NCBI GenBank assembly: GCA_965230265.1
Contig: OZ245999.1
Location: 682,001 to 746,000 of the forward strand
Source: JAJFKX01 sp965230265
GTDB taxonomy: Bacteria > Pseudomonadota > Gammaproteobacteria > Xanthomonadales > Wenzhouxiangellaceae
DNA: 64,000 nt
Direction: 5' to 3'
A program made the position numbers and the translations under genes. The notes beneath the pieces are model-generated. The model had not been told where the DNA came from. It saw only the letters and a list, made by a program, of their open reading frames with translations, and did no database searches. Numbering within the stretch: the first letter of the stretch is position 1; each line of letters opens with the position of its first letter. Shown one piece after another: positions 35,601 through 44,081 of the stretch.

Positions 35601-37665
35601 CATCGCCAAAGCGCATAATTTCTGGCTGGGTGACGCGTTTGCATCCGGTGGTTCTAACGGCTATGACCACAAAGGCATGGGCATCACCGCCAAAGGTGCC
35701 TGGGAGTCGGTTAAACGGCACTTTCGTGAAATGGGTGTTGATACCCAAAAACAGCCGTTTAGTGTGGTAGGTATTGGTGATATGGGGGGCGATGTATTTG
35801 GCAATGGCATGTTGTTGTCTGAGCATATTCGATTAAAAGCAGCATTTAATCATATGCATATATTTCTGGACCCAGACCCGGATACAGCAAAAAGTTTCAA
35901 AGAACGTGAACGCCTGTTTGCCTTGCCGCGTTCCAGTTGGGATGACTACAACAAAAAGCTGATTTCCAAAGGTGGGGGTGTATTCCCGCGTACTGCCAAA
36001 TCCATTCCATTAAGTGAGCCGGTGCGCGAATGGTTGGGTACTGAAAGTGATCAACTGACACCACAACAGTTAATCCATGAGTTACTTAAAGCGCCATGTG
36101 ATCTGTTATGGAATGGCGGTATCGGGACATATGTAAAAGCCAGCAGTGAGAGTCATGGCGATGTTGGCGACCGTGTCAATAATGTTGTCCGTGTGGATGC
36201 CAATGAGTTGCAATGCAAAGTGGTTGGTGAAGGGGGTAATTTGGGTTTGACCCAATTAGGGCGAATCGAATATGCCATGAATGGCGGGCGCATCAATACG
36301 GATTTTATTGATAATTCTGCTGGTGTCGATTGCTCTGACCATGAGGTCAATATAAAGATTTTGCTGGAGCTGGCCTGCGAGCAGGGCATGAAGATGACCG
36401 AACGTAATCAATTGCTCAGTGATATGACCAGTGAAGTCGAAGCACTGGTGCTGCGCAGCAATTATTTGCAGACCCAGGCCATCAGTATGATGGAGTCGTT
36501 TGCTGTTGAGCGTTTGGGTGCCAAAGCACATCTGATCAGTAGCCTGGAAATGCGGGGCCTGCTGGATCGCCAGTTGGAGTTTTTACCCGACAACGAACAG
36601 CTACGGGAACGCTCTGCCAATCAGCAAGGGCTGACCAGGCCGGAACTGTCCGTATTGTTGTCATACAGCAAAATAACACTGTATCGGCAGTTGTTGGACA
36701 GCGATGTCCCGCAAGATGCTTTCTTGGCGCGGGAGCTGATCCAGTACTTCCCTGAGCCATTGCAGAAAAATTATGCAGATTTAATGCAAAAGCACCCGCT
36801 GAAAAGTGAAATTATTGCTACCCGTGTCACCAATAGCATGGTTAACCGTATGGGTGCCTCATTTGTGACCCGTGTGCGTGAAGATACCGGTGCAGACGCC
36901 GGCGCGATTGCCAAGGCCTATGCCATTGCTCGAGAAATATTCCATGCGCAGACTTACTGGACTGATTTGGAAGCATTGGACTCGGAAGTCACCGCCAGCG
37001 CCCAGATTCAGGCTTTCAGGGAAATGTGGAATGTGGTGCGGCAGGCTACCCGCTGGTTGCTGAATCGTCCGGGTGCCGACCATATTGTGATTGAAGAACA
37101 GGTCAAGCGCTTTGGCGAAGGCATTACCACGCTATATGAGCATTTGCTGAATGCTCTACCGCAAGAGTCACTGGCAGCCTATGAGCAGCAGAAGTCACAT
37201 TATCTGGAAGCCGGTTTTGACGACCGTATGGCACACAACATTGCGATATTGCAGTTCATGACTGTTGCGCTGGACATCGTCGATGAAGCAACCGATCAGA
37301 AACTACCGGTGCGTGATGTTCTCAATACCTACTTTGCAGTGGCAGAGGTGTTAAATATCGATTGGTTGCGTCGTCAGGTAGAAACTTTACCGACCAGTGG
37401 TAACTGGCAGGCACATGCTCGAGGGCATTTACGCAATGACCTGATTACCCAGCATCGCGATATCATCAGTCAGTTTTTGAAATACCGACAGGCCAACCCG
37501 GAGGCGACGGTCAATGATTGGCAAAAAGCCCATATTGACCGTATCCAGCGCACATTGAGTATACTGGAGGACATGCAAAGAATGCCCAGTATGGATATTG
37601 CTGCAATGACGGTGGCCGTTCGCAGCCTGGAACAGTTGGTGACAGCAGGGTCGACATCGGAGTAA
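32686..37665 (+). CDS. gdhB: NAD-dependent glutamate dehydrogenase, large (180 kDa) type
   Basis: Deaminates glutamate to 2-oxoglutarate with NAD+, feeding the TCA cycle. The 1659-residue protein has the long N-terminal ACT-like regulatory region (DMPFLVDTVSMILAELG), the catalytic domain from about 750 with the lysine motifs RGGLRWSDRKEDFRTEVLGL and PVGAKGGFVVKK, the nucleotide-binding part with GIGDMGGDVFGNGM, and a long C-terminal helical domain. Size is normal for the family of P. aeruginosa GdhB and S. clavuligerus GDH. MSVMMSDIN at the N-terminus leaves two further in-frame ATGs as alternatives. The NAD kinase gene starts two bases after the stop. Confidence 0.96.
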   Translation: MSVMMSDINSDNDKQKLLQAIEAECTDLIQYQSENKQDNNGLVAQFFRRAALDELQKYTVEQLSNLTKGMDKMVRQRERGQLAIRVYNPGEDEHGWECGNTVIEMVNDDMPFLVDTVSMILAELGHQIQIIIHPVLWLARDSKGRITHLLPRASDKGDANSLMHIQIERQPQGKRLAKIEDAIRTALAEVRLAVADWKPMQKRLLEIADRFESDQPREGEQDLDEAKSFVRWLAEDNFTLLGLRQYDIQTNDQERELKIVPGSGLGILSQEPKKGRTRKLKSLSSGARGTESRAEPIIITKTNARSRVHRNGYMDYIGVLRYNAEGQVIGEYRILGLFTSGAYNLRCVDTPLVRLKAQQVMQMSGLRPVSHEGKALMHILETLPRDELMQSTVEDLHQLAMGVLDLQERPQTRLFIRRERYGRFFSCMVFIPRDQFNTENREKIQGILQRGLKGKHIDFAVQVSESTLARLHVVVRPQQGAEPGVDTDTLQTKIIEAVRSWHEELRGALIKRRGEQDGIELSDKYGICFPLSYTEEVKPWVASFDVENIDALNDEQPMRTSLYVPRTKRLEGLIRFKLFMYGQPLELSRVLPMLENLGVQVINERPYRLESKSEIWIQDFDLLPAEGIKIDVPTIQSSFQDTFEHVLKGEAENDAFNRLVVTANLDWRQVVVLRAYCRYLLQTGMPFSQAYVQDTLMRHPLITCLLLGLFEAMFSLDNQISGRFRSLGRALEKLRTHSDEKIETALDAAASDIIKSKLTPNQEGRQQGIKMIKAALDAGLQTVSSLDEDRIVRNYYEVIDATLRTSFFQQTESGECPEYISFKLESERVPELPKPRPYREIWVHSPRVEGIHLRMGPVARGGLRWSDRKEDFRTEVLGLMKAQNVKNTMIVPVGAKGGFVVKKLPTDDREAMMKEVVHCYQSFINGLLDITDNTIDGELVAPENVVRHDKDDSYLVVAADKGTATFSDTANAIAKAHNFWLGDAFASGGSNGYDHKGMGITAKGAWESVKRHFREMGVDTQKQPFSVVGIGDMGGDVFGNGMLLSEHIRLKAAFNHMHIFLDPDPDTAKSFKERERLFALPRSSWDDYNKKLISKGGGVFPRTAKSIPLSEPVREWLGTESDQLTPQQLIHELLKAPCDLLWNGGIGTYVKASSESHGDVGDRVNNVVRVDANELQCKVVGEGGNLGLTQLGRIEYAMNGGRINTDFIDNSAGVDCSDHEVNIKILLELACEQGMKMTERNQLLSDMTSEVEALVLRSNYLQTQAISMMESFAVERLGAKAHLISSLEMRGLLDRQLEFLPDNEQLRERSANQQGLTRPELSVLLSYSKITLYRQLLDSDVPQDAFLARELIQYFPEPLQKNYADLMQKHPLKSEIIATRVTNSMVNRMGASFVTRVREDTGADAGAIAKAYAIAREIFHAQTYWTDLEALDSEVTASAQIQAFREMWNVVRQATRWLLNRPGADHIVIEEQVKRFGEGITTLYEHLLNALPQESLAAYEQQKSHYLEAGFDDRMAHNIAILQFMTVALDIVDEATDQKLPVRDVLNTYFAVAEVLNIDWLRRQVETLPTSGNWQAHARGHLRNDLITQHRDIISQFLKYRQANPEATVNDWQKAHIDRIQRTLSILEDMQRMPSMDIAAMTVAVRSLEQLVTAGSTSE

Positions 37666-37667
37666 CA

Positions 37668-38423
37668 ATGCAACTGGCATTTTTAGCAAGCAGGGCGGGT
37701 GAGGCGCAAAGCGCTAAGAAACAATTGCTGGAAATGTATGGCAATGTGCGCATTGATAAAGCCGATGTATTGGTGGTGTTGGGGGGTGATGGTTTTATGT
37801 TGAGTTCCATTCACCGATATGGAGAGCTGCAAAAGCCCATGTTTGGCATGAAATTAGGCCGTGTCGGTTTTTTGATGAATCGTTTTGCCGAAGATGATTT
37901 ACTAGAGCGCATCGAAGCTGCGGGCTCGGTTGATCTGAAACCATTAAAAATGGTGGCCACCGATACCCGTGGCAAGCAAACCGAAGCGCTGGCCATTAAT
38001 GAAGTCACACTATGGCGCAAAACCAATCAGGCGGCACATTTGCGTATCTCGATTAATGATATTGTCCGCATTCCCGAATTAATGGCCGACGGTGTCTTGT
38101 TATCCACCGCAGCCGGCAGTACGGCTTATAACTTATCTGCCCATGGGCCTATTTTGCCTTTGGGTACTGAAGCACTTGCACTAACGCCCATCAGCCCATT
38201 TCGTCCACGTCGCTGGCGTGGTGCAGTATTGCCCAATAAGACCCGGGTGACCGTAGAAGTACTTAATCATAAAAAACGTCCGGTCAATGCAACGGCCGAT
38301 TCCAATGAAGTGCATAATGTATTGAGAGTCGATATGCATTTGCAGCAGGAAATCAGTTACCGCTTATTATTCGATCCGGACCATACGCTCGAAGAGCGTG
38401 TATTAAATGAGCAGTTTTTATGA
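37668..38423 (+). CDS. NAD kinase (short, alphaproteobacterial-like form)
   Basis: Phosphorylates NAD+ to NADP+. The 251-residue protein shows GGDGFMLSSIH with the catalytic Asp, the KLGRVGFLMN segment, NEVTLWR, and DGVLLSTAAGSTAYNLSAHGPI in place of the more usual STPTGSTAY. The ISPFRPRRWRGAVLP segment is typical of the shorter NAD kinases common in alphaproteobacteria. Only two bases separate it from gdhB, and it overlaps the following nucleotidase gene by four bases, so all three are one operon. Whether the genome has a second, gammaproteobacterial-type nadK cannot be seen here. Confidence 0.92.
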   Translation: MQLAFLASRAGEAQSAKKQLLEMYGNVRIDKADVLVVLGGDGFMLSSIHRYGELQKPMFGMKLGRVGFLMNRFAEDDLLERIEAAGSVDLKPLKMVATDTRGKQTEALAINEVTLWRKTNQAAHLRISINDIVRIPELMADGVLLSTAAGSTAYNLSAHGPILPLGTEALALTPISPFRPRRWRGAVLPNKTRVTVEVLNHKKRPVNATADSNEVHNVLRVDMHLQQEISYRLLFDPDHTLEERVLNEQFL

Positions 38424-39361
38424 GTGAACCAGGGGTAACCGAGCCCAAACCGGAAATGACACCACAAGGCCAATCGCTGGTGGTGGGTATATCCTCACGT
38501 GCCTTGTTTGATCTGGACGAAAGTCATCGGCTTTTTGAAACCGAGGGTGTTGAAAAGTACGGCGAGTACCAGATTGAACATGAGGATGATTTATTAAAGC
38601 CAGGTATTGCTTTTCCGTTGGTCAAAAAACTGCTGGCATTAAATGAAAATAATCCTGAGCATGCCGGCGTTGAGGTGGTTTTGCTTTCCCGAAACAGCGC
38701 TGATACCGGTTTGCGTATTTTTAATACCATCGAGCATTATGATTTGAATATAGTGCGGGCGGCATTTACCAATGGCAACAGTCCGCACTTATATATGCAG
38801 CCATTTGGTGTGCACCTGTTTTTATCAGCGCATGGTGATGATGTTCGTGCAGCATTGGATGCTGGGCATGCGGCAGCAACGTTGATGCCTTCAGCCATTC
38901 GCGAGGATACCAGTGAGCAATTGCGACTTGCCTTTGATGGTGATGCCGTTTTGTTCAGTGATGAAGCAGAACAGATTTATAAAAAAGAAGGTTTGCAGGC
39001 CTTTGCTAACGCTGAAAAAACGGCAGCTGCTCAACCCTTGGCGGCCGGGCCGTTCAAGCCCGTATTGCACGCCATCCACGAGATTCAATCGGCTTACCCG
39101 ATCGAGAACAACCCCATTCGTACCGCACTGGTGACCGCACGTTCAGCACCTGCACATAAGCGGGTGATATTGACCTTGCGCGAGTGGGGTATTCGTATTG
39201 ATGAGTCGTTGTTTTTGGGTGGGCGCAGTAAAGGCGAATTCTTAAGAGCGTTTGGGGCGGATATCTTTTTTGATGACCAGGATGTGCATGTGGAGTCAAG
39301 CCGCGAGCATGTCGCTACAGGGCATGTACCACATGGAGTGGCCAATCAAGCGATTGATTAG
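38420..39361 (+). CDS. 5'-nucleotidase, cytosolic NT5C1 (PF06189) family
   Basis: The 313-residue protein matches the cN-I-like 5'-nucleotidases. Near the N-terminus it has GISSRALFDLDESHRLFE, then YQIEHEDDLLKPGIAFPLVKKLLALN, a RNSADTGLRIFNTIEHY segment, and LFLGGRSKGEFLRAFGADIFFDDQ near the C-terminus. Family members dephosphorylate nucleoside monophosphates such as AMP. It overlaps the NAD kinase by four bases (ATGA), implying translational coupling. A role in recycling nucleotide pools or NMN is possible but unproven. Confidence 0.9.
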   Translation: MSEPGVTEPKPEMTPQGQSLVVGISSRALFDLDESHRLFETEGVEKYGEYQIEHEDDLLKPGIAFPLVKKLLALNENNPEHAGVEVVLLSRNSADTGLRIFNTIEHYDLNIVRAAFTNGNSPHLYMQPFGVHLFLSAHGDDVRAALDAGHAAATLMPSAIREDTSEQLRLAFDGDAVLFSDEAEQIYKKEGLQAFANAEKTAAAQPLAAGPFKPVLHAIHEIQSAYPIENNPIRTALVTARSAPAHKRVILTLREWGIRIDESLFLGGRSKGEFLRAFGADIFFDDQDVHVESSREHVATGHVPHGVANQAID

Positions 39362-39416
39362 CTAACCATTGAGTTATCAATAGGCCCAGGTTTTATTTTT
39401 GATGGATGGGTGAGTA

Positions 39417-40547
39417 ATGAATGTACAAAGTTTAGAAACCCCATGCCTGTTGCTTGATCAAGCCAAACTCCAGAAAAACATCGATAACATGAATGCTCGG
39501 TTGCAGTCTCATGGTGTGATATTCCGCCCACACGTCAAGACATCTAAATCGATCGAAATCACCCGGATGGTTCATGACGGGCAGGTTGGACCCATTACTG
39601 TATCCACACTTAAAGAAGCAGAATATTTTTTTGCAGCGGGTTTTACCGACATTCTGTATGCCGTCAGTATTATTCCCGCCAGATTGACTCGGGTGAAAGC
39701 CCTGCTGGATAAAGGCTGTGATCTGAAATTGTTATTGGATGATACCGGTATCGCCAGGCAGGTTGCTGCTGTAGGTGTTGAAACCGGTGTTGAATTTAAA
39801 GTGCTGATTGAAATTGACAGCGATCAGCACCGCGCGGGTTTGCAACCCGGTGACCTAGCGGTTGTCGCGCTGGCGAAAGTGTTGGATCAGCAGCCTGGTG
39901 TGCAGTTTGCGGGCTTTATGACTCACGCGGGTGAATCGTATAGCTGCGAGAACACCGAGCAGATTAAGCAGTATGCTCAGCAGGAAGCAAAAGCGATTGT
40001 TGATTGCGAACAGGCGGTTGCTGCGGTTGGTATTCAATCTAAGATTCGCAGTGTCGGTTCAACACCGACTGCAACCTATGCACAAGACCTGACGGGAATT
40101 ACTGAGGTACGTGCAGGGGTTTATGTGTTTCAGGATTTGTATCAGGCTGGATTGGGTGTTTGCGGTATAGAGGATATTGCACTGTCCGTATTGACGACAG
40201 TTATCAGCCACAAGCCCGATTACAACCGCCTTTTGATTGATGCAGGCGGTTTGGCGCTATCTAAGGATCACAGTACAGCATCACAGAGTAAAGACTGTGG
40301 TTATGGTTTGGTTTGTGACCTGTCAGGAAAAGTGATTGATGGTTTGATTGTTGATAACGCCAATCAGGAGCATGGTTTAATCACTTCCTCTCAAGGGCAA
40401 ATTGACTTCGGCCGCTTTCCTATCGGCAGCCAACTGAGAATACTGCCCAATCATGCCTGTATGACGGCAGCTGCATATGATCAATATTATGTGGTCGATG
40501 GTGATGCTAGGGTTCAGCATGTCTGGTCAAGATGCAATGGCTGGTGA
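39417..40547 (+). CDS. DSD1-family PLP enzyme (D-threonine aldolase / D-serine dehydratase-like)
   Basis: A 376-residue fold-type III PLP enzyme. The N-terminal alanine-racemase-like barrel has TPCLLLDQAKLQKNI, and RPHVKTSKSIE carries the PLP lysine. The C-terminal D-serine dehydratase-like domain contains PNHACMTAAAYDQYYVVDGDA, whose His and Cys bind zinc in this family. Reported activities of relatives include D-threonine aldolase, D-serine ammonia-lyase and 3-hydroxy-D-aspartate enzymes, and the substrate here cannot be told. GGTGAG precedes the ATG. It is followed at 46 bases by an SRPBCC gene. Confidence 0.9.
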   Translation: MNVQSLETPCLLLDQAKLQKNIDNMNARLQSHGVIFRPHVKTSKSIEITRMVHDGQVGPITVSTLKEAEYFFAAGFTDILYAVSIIPARLTRVKALLDKGCDLKLLLDDTGIARQVAAVGVETGVEFKVLIEIDSDQHRAGLQPGDLAVVALAKVLDQQPGVQFAGFMTHAGESYSCENTEQIKQYAQQEAKAIVDCEQAVAAVGIQSKIRSVGSTPTATYAQDLTGITEVRAGVYVFQDLYQAGLGVCGIEDIALSVLTTVISHKPDYNRLLIDAGGLALSKDHSTASQSKDCGYGLVCDLSGKVIDGLIVDNANQEHGLITSSQGQIDFGRFPIGSQLRILPNHACMTAAAYDQYYVVDGDARVQHVWSRCNGW

Positions 40548-40592
40548 GGCGAACGGGTATCATGACAGCAGTGATCACTAAAAAGACCAATC

Positions 40593-41039
40593 ATGCAAAC
40601 TGTTCACCTTGAATTAGATTTGAATGCTGCAGCTGCATTCGTGTTTGAACAAATTACCGACCATTCGGCTTATGCCAGTTTTCCGGGGGTTAAAACATCG
40701 GAACTGCTACAGCCGGGAAAAGATGAAACCAATGGCAAAGGTGCTGTTCGCCGTCTTGATGTTGGATTGTTTGTTTTTGAAGAAGTCATTGAGCGATATG
40801 AGCCACCAACTGCCATGGGTTATAAAATTACCCACTCGGCCCCTTTACCGATTAAACACAAGGTGGGTCTGGTGAGCATCGAACCTGCAGGGGAACACCA
40901 ATGCCGGGTGAGCTGGCATTCGGAATTTGCGTTAGCAGTGCCCGTGCTGGGCTGGCTATTAGGTCCTGTATTGCGTCAACGTATAACAAAGGGGTTTGCG
41001 GTTATTCTTAAAACCATCGAAAAGAGGTATCAGCCATGA
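40593..41039 (+). CDS. SRPBCC family (START/polyketide-cyclase-like) protein
   Basis: A 148-residue protein beginning MQTVHLELDLNAAAAFVFEQ and containing TDHSAYASFPGV, RRLDVGLFVFEEVIERYEPP, and a C-terminal long helix after PVLGWLLGPVLRQRITKGF. This is the usual SRPBCC helix-grip pattern for binding a hydrophobic ligand. It overlaps the next gene by four bases, so it is co-translated with the DUF2855 protein. The ligand is unknown. Confidence 0.85.
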   Translation: MQTVHLELDLNAAAAFVFEQITDHSAYASFPGVKTSELLQPGKDETNGKGAVRRLDVGLFVFEEVIERYEPPTAMGYKITHSAPLPIKHKVGLVSIEPAGEHQCRVSWHSEFALAVPVLGWLLGPVLRQRITKGFAVILKTIEKRYQP

Positions 41040-42130
41040 CAGGTTTCAGTTTATTGATTAACCGCAGTAATCTGCATGATCACAAGCTCGTATCTGAATC
41101 TGCTCATCGACTGCACAGAGGAGAGGTTCGTTTTGCGATTAATCATTTTGCCTTGACGGCCAATAACATTACTTATGCGGTTTTGGGTGATGCCTTATCG
41201 TACTGGAAGTTTTTTCCGGCCGACGAAGGCTGGGGCAAGCTGCCGGTATGGGGCTTTGCGGATGTGGCGGAATCAACATTCGATGGTATTGAACCGGGTG
41301 AACGGTTTTATGGTTATTTCCCATTGTCTTCGCAATTGATTGTGCAGCCAGCCAAAGTGAATGACCATGGGTTTATGGATGCAGCCGTACATCGTCGCGA
41401 ATTACCAACGGTATACAACCATTATGTGCGTACCGCTAAAGACCCAATGTATGCACCACAGCTTGAAGATTTGCAAGCCATATTCAGGCCTTTGTTCAGT
41501 ACATCATTCTTATTGGATGATTTTTTGGCTGAGCAAAAATTTTTTAATGCAAACACATTAATTTTATCCAGTGCTTCTAGCAAGACAGCTATGGGTTGTG
41601 CATTTTTAATGCATAAATTCCGTGAGCACCGCCATGGCTACAAGGTAATTGGGTTAACTTCGTCAGGCAACATTGAGTTTGTACAGGGTTTGGGTTGTTA
41701 TGACCAGGTGGTTGATTATTCTAATCTTGGACAATTGAACAATAATGAAGCTGCGGTATTTATTGATTTTGCAGGCAACGCTGATTTAACCCAACGAGTG
41801 CATGGCAGTTTTGCTGATCGACTCAAATACAGTTGTGTGGCTGGGGTTTCACATTGGGAGGATCGTGCCCAGGTGGTTGATTTGCCAGGACCAAAGCCTG
41901 AATTTTTCTTCGCTCCTACACAAGTCACCAGGCGAGTCGCAGAGTGGGGGCAGGCAGGTTTCGCTGAACGGCTGGCGGCGGCAACGCGAGCCTTTTTTGA
42001 ATTTGTACAAGACAAGATTGATATTCATCAAATCAGCACACCAGATAAAGCTTTGCAGCTATTTACCGATTTATTAAATGGAAAAATGAACCCCAAAACT
42101 GGCTATATTGTTAAGTTTTCTTCTGATTAA
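41036..42130 (+). CDS. DUF2855 family protein
   Basis: A 364-residue protein with TYAVLGDALSYWKFFPADEGWGKLPVWGFADV near the N-terminus in outline, RFYGYFPLSSQLIVQP, and LILSSASSKTAMGCAF followed by VIGLTSSGNIEFVQGLGCYDQVVDY. The arrangement resembles quinone oxidoreductase/MDR proteins with a degenerate nucleotide-binding half, and is typical of DUF2855. The biochemical role is not established. Its start overlaps the SRPBCC stop, suggesting that the two act on the same hydrophobic substrate. Confidence 0.85.
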   Translation: MTGFSLLINRSNLHDHKLVSESAHRLHRGEVRFAINHFALTANNITYAVLGDALSYWKFFPADEGWGKLPVWGFADVAESTFDGIEPGERFYGYFPLSSQLIVQPAKVNDHGFMDAAVHRRELPTVYNHYVRTAKDPMYAPQLEDLQAIFRPLFSTSFLLDDFLAEQKFFNANTLILSSASSKTAMGCAFLMHKFREHRHGYKVIGLTSSGNIEFVQGLGCYDQVVDYSNLGQLNNNEAAVFIDFAGNADLTQRVHGSFADRLKYSCVAGVSHWEDRAQVVDLPGPKPEFFFAPTQVTRRVAEWGQAGFAERLAAATRAFFEFVQDKIDIHQISTPDKALQLFTDLLNGKMNPKTGYIVKFSSD

Positions 42131-42220
42131 CTGTGATGCAGCATCATAGCAACAAAGCGTGCACTCGAAGCATGTGATAAACCGTGTCGAGCAACATTTA
42201 ATGACTTTACTGATAACACC

Positions 42221-44023
42221 ATGAATACCAGCCCCCTGATTGATCTGCGTCATCTTGATTTTTTATTGTATGAGTTGCTGCAGATTGAGCAACTGACCCA
42301 TTATCCGCGTTTTGATGAACACAACCGTGAAACCTTCGATGCGGTCATTGAGCTGGCGCACCAAATTGCTGTTAGCCAGTTTTTGCCTCATAACCGCAAG
42401 TCAGATTTAAATGAACCGAAAATGGTAGACGGCAAGGTTGAACTGATTGCAGAGATTGGTGAGGCCCTGGCAGTGTATAACGAAGCAGGTTTTAATGCGG
42501 TACTGGCCGATTACGATGAAGGTGGCATGCAATTGCCTTTTGTGGTTGCTTCTGTTTGCGATGCCTTATTTTCTGCTGCCAATTGCGGAACTGTGGCTTA
42601 CCCGGCATTGGCACGTGCTGCGGCGAATCTGTTAAAGGTTTATGGCAGCCAGCGACAACAGCAGTTGTATATGCAGCCCATACTGGAAGGTCGTTACTAC
42701 GGGACAATGTGTCTTTCGGAACCACAGGCAGGATCATCTCTGGCGGATATCAACACTATGGCAGAACCGCACGATGACGGCAGTTATCGTTTAACAGGTG
42801 CCAAGATGTGGATTTCAGCCGGCGACCATGAACTGGGTGAAAATATCGTGCATTTGGTGCTGGCAAAAATAAAAGATGCGCCGGCCGGCGTTCGTGGCAT
42901 CAGTTTATTTATAGTACCGCGCTGGCGGGTTAATGAAGATGGTTCAATCGGTGAACGCAATGATGTGCAGTTAGCTGGTCTGAATCACAAAATGGGGCAA
43001 CGCGGCAGTGTGAATACTTTCCTCAAATTTGGTGAAAACGGAGACTGCCACGGCTACCTGGTCGGTGAGCCACACAAAGGCCTGGCTTATATGTTCCATA
43101 TGATGAATGAGGAACGCATTGGCGTGGGCATGGGGGCAGTGCAGCAAGGCAGTGCCAGTTATCAGTTTTCACTACAGTATGCGCGTGAAAGGCATCAGGG
43201 CAGGCACCCTGATAAGAAAGACCCCAATGCACCACCGATTGCCATTATTGAACATGCGGATGTCAAACGCATGCTGTTACAGCAAAAGTGCTATGTGGAA
43301 GGGGCTCAGGCGCTGGGTTTTTATGCTGCCATGCTGGTTGATCAGGCATTGGATGGTGATGAAGTTGTTCAACAAGAAAGCCAACTGTTATTGGAGTTAT
43401 TAACACCGATCATAAAAGCCTGGGGCTCAACTTATGCGCTAAAAGCCAATGACCTTTCTATTCAGATTCTGGGTGGCTATGGCTATACCCGTGAGTTTCC
43501 GGTGGAACAATATTATCGGGATAACCGTATCAACCCGATACACGAAGGCACCAATGGTATTCAGGCGCTGGATTTATTGGGCCGTAAAGCGATGATGCAT
43601 GATGGTGCGGCATTAAAAATATTACTCGAGCGAATGGGTAAAAGTTGTGCGGCAGCATCTGCAATTGATGGGTTGCGTGAGTATTCAGAGCAGTTGCAGG
43701 CAGCTTGTAAGTTGGCTGGAGAAACCACTATGGCAGTTGGCCAACGACTGATAGCAGGTGATATTCAATTGGCATTAGCCAATGCAGAGCATTATATGAC
43801 ACTGTTGGGACACCTGACGATTGCCTGGTTCTGGTTACAGCAGGCCATGGTTGCACATCAGGCATTACCACAGGCCAATGCCAGCGATGTGAATTTTTAT
43901 CAGGGGAAACGACACTGCTGCCAGTTCTTTTTTAATACCGAGTTGCCCAAAATAAAGCACGCTGCGAACCTGCTACGAGAGGCAGACTCGAGCGCATTTT
44001 CAATGCGGCCCGAGTGGTTCTAG
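42221..44023 (+). CDS. Acyl-CoA dehydrogenase, 600-residue DmdC-like type
   Basis: A 600-residue FAD-dependent dehydrogenase with a long N-terminal part, CLSEPQAGSSLADI in the FAD/substrate domain, RGISLFIVPRW, and the C-terminal domain with ILGGYGYTREFPVEQYYRD and IHEGTNGIQALD, where the Glu is the expected base. The extra C-terminal domain (about 470-600) is typical of 3-methylmercaptopropionyl-CoA dehydrogenase DmdC and related long acyl-CoA dehydrogenases. DMSP breakdown cannot be claimed without the other dmd genes. It follows DUF2855 by 90 bases. Confidence 0.92.
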   Translation: MNTSPLIDLRHLDFLLYELLQIEQLTHYPRFDEHNRETFDAVIELAHQIAVSQFLPHNRKSDLNEPKMVDGKVELIAEIGEALAVYNEAGFNAVLADYDEGGMQLPFVVASVCDALFSAANCGTVAYPALARAAANLLKVYGSQRQQQLYMQPILEGRYYGTMCLSEPQAGSSLADINTMAEPHDDGSYRLTGAKMWISAGDHELGENIVHLVLAKIKDAPAGVRGISLFIVPRWRVNEDGSIGERNDVQLAGLNHKMGQRGSVNTFLKFGENGDCHGYLVGEPHKGLAYMFHMMNEERIGVGMGAVQQGSASYQFSLQYARERHQGRHPDKKDPNAPPIAIIEHADVKRMLLQQKCYVEGAQALGFYAAMLVDQALDGDEVVQQESQLLLELLTPIIKAWGSTYALKANDLSIQILGGYGYTREFPVEQYYRDNRINPIHEGTNGIQALDLLGRKAMMHDGAALKILLERMGKSCAAASAIDGLREYSEQLQAACKLAGETTMAVGQRLIAGDIQLALANAEHYMTLLGHLTIAWFWLQQAMVAHQALPQANASDVNFYQGKRHCCQFFFNTELPKIKHAANLLREADSSAFSMRPEWF

Positions 44024-44045
44024 CGGATTAAGAAAATAACCCGCT
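44022..44045 (+). terminator. Hairpin at the end of the DmdC-like gene
   Basis: AGCGGATTA pairs with TAACCCGCT (one mismatch) around the six-base loop AGAAAA, and CTTTA follows. It overlaps the stop codon of the acyl-CoA dehydrogenase gene and lies before the convergent BNR gene. The stem is reasonable but the T-tract is short. Confidence 0.45.
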
Positions 44046-44081
44046 CTTTATGCGGTAAGTTGTAGCTTAATATCTGTCAGG

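Noticed and set aside
42221..44023. DMSP degradation locus (DmdC)
   Set aside because: The acyl-CoA dehydrogenase has the DmdC length and domain plan, but no dmdA, dmdB or dmdD is nearby, so the pathway cannot be claimed.
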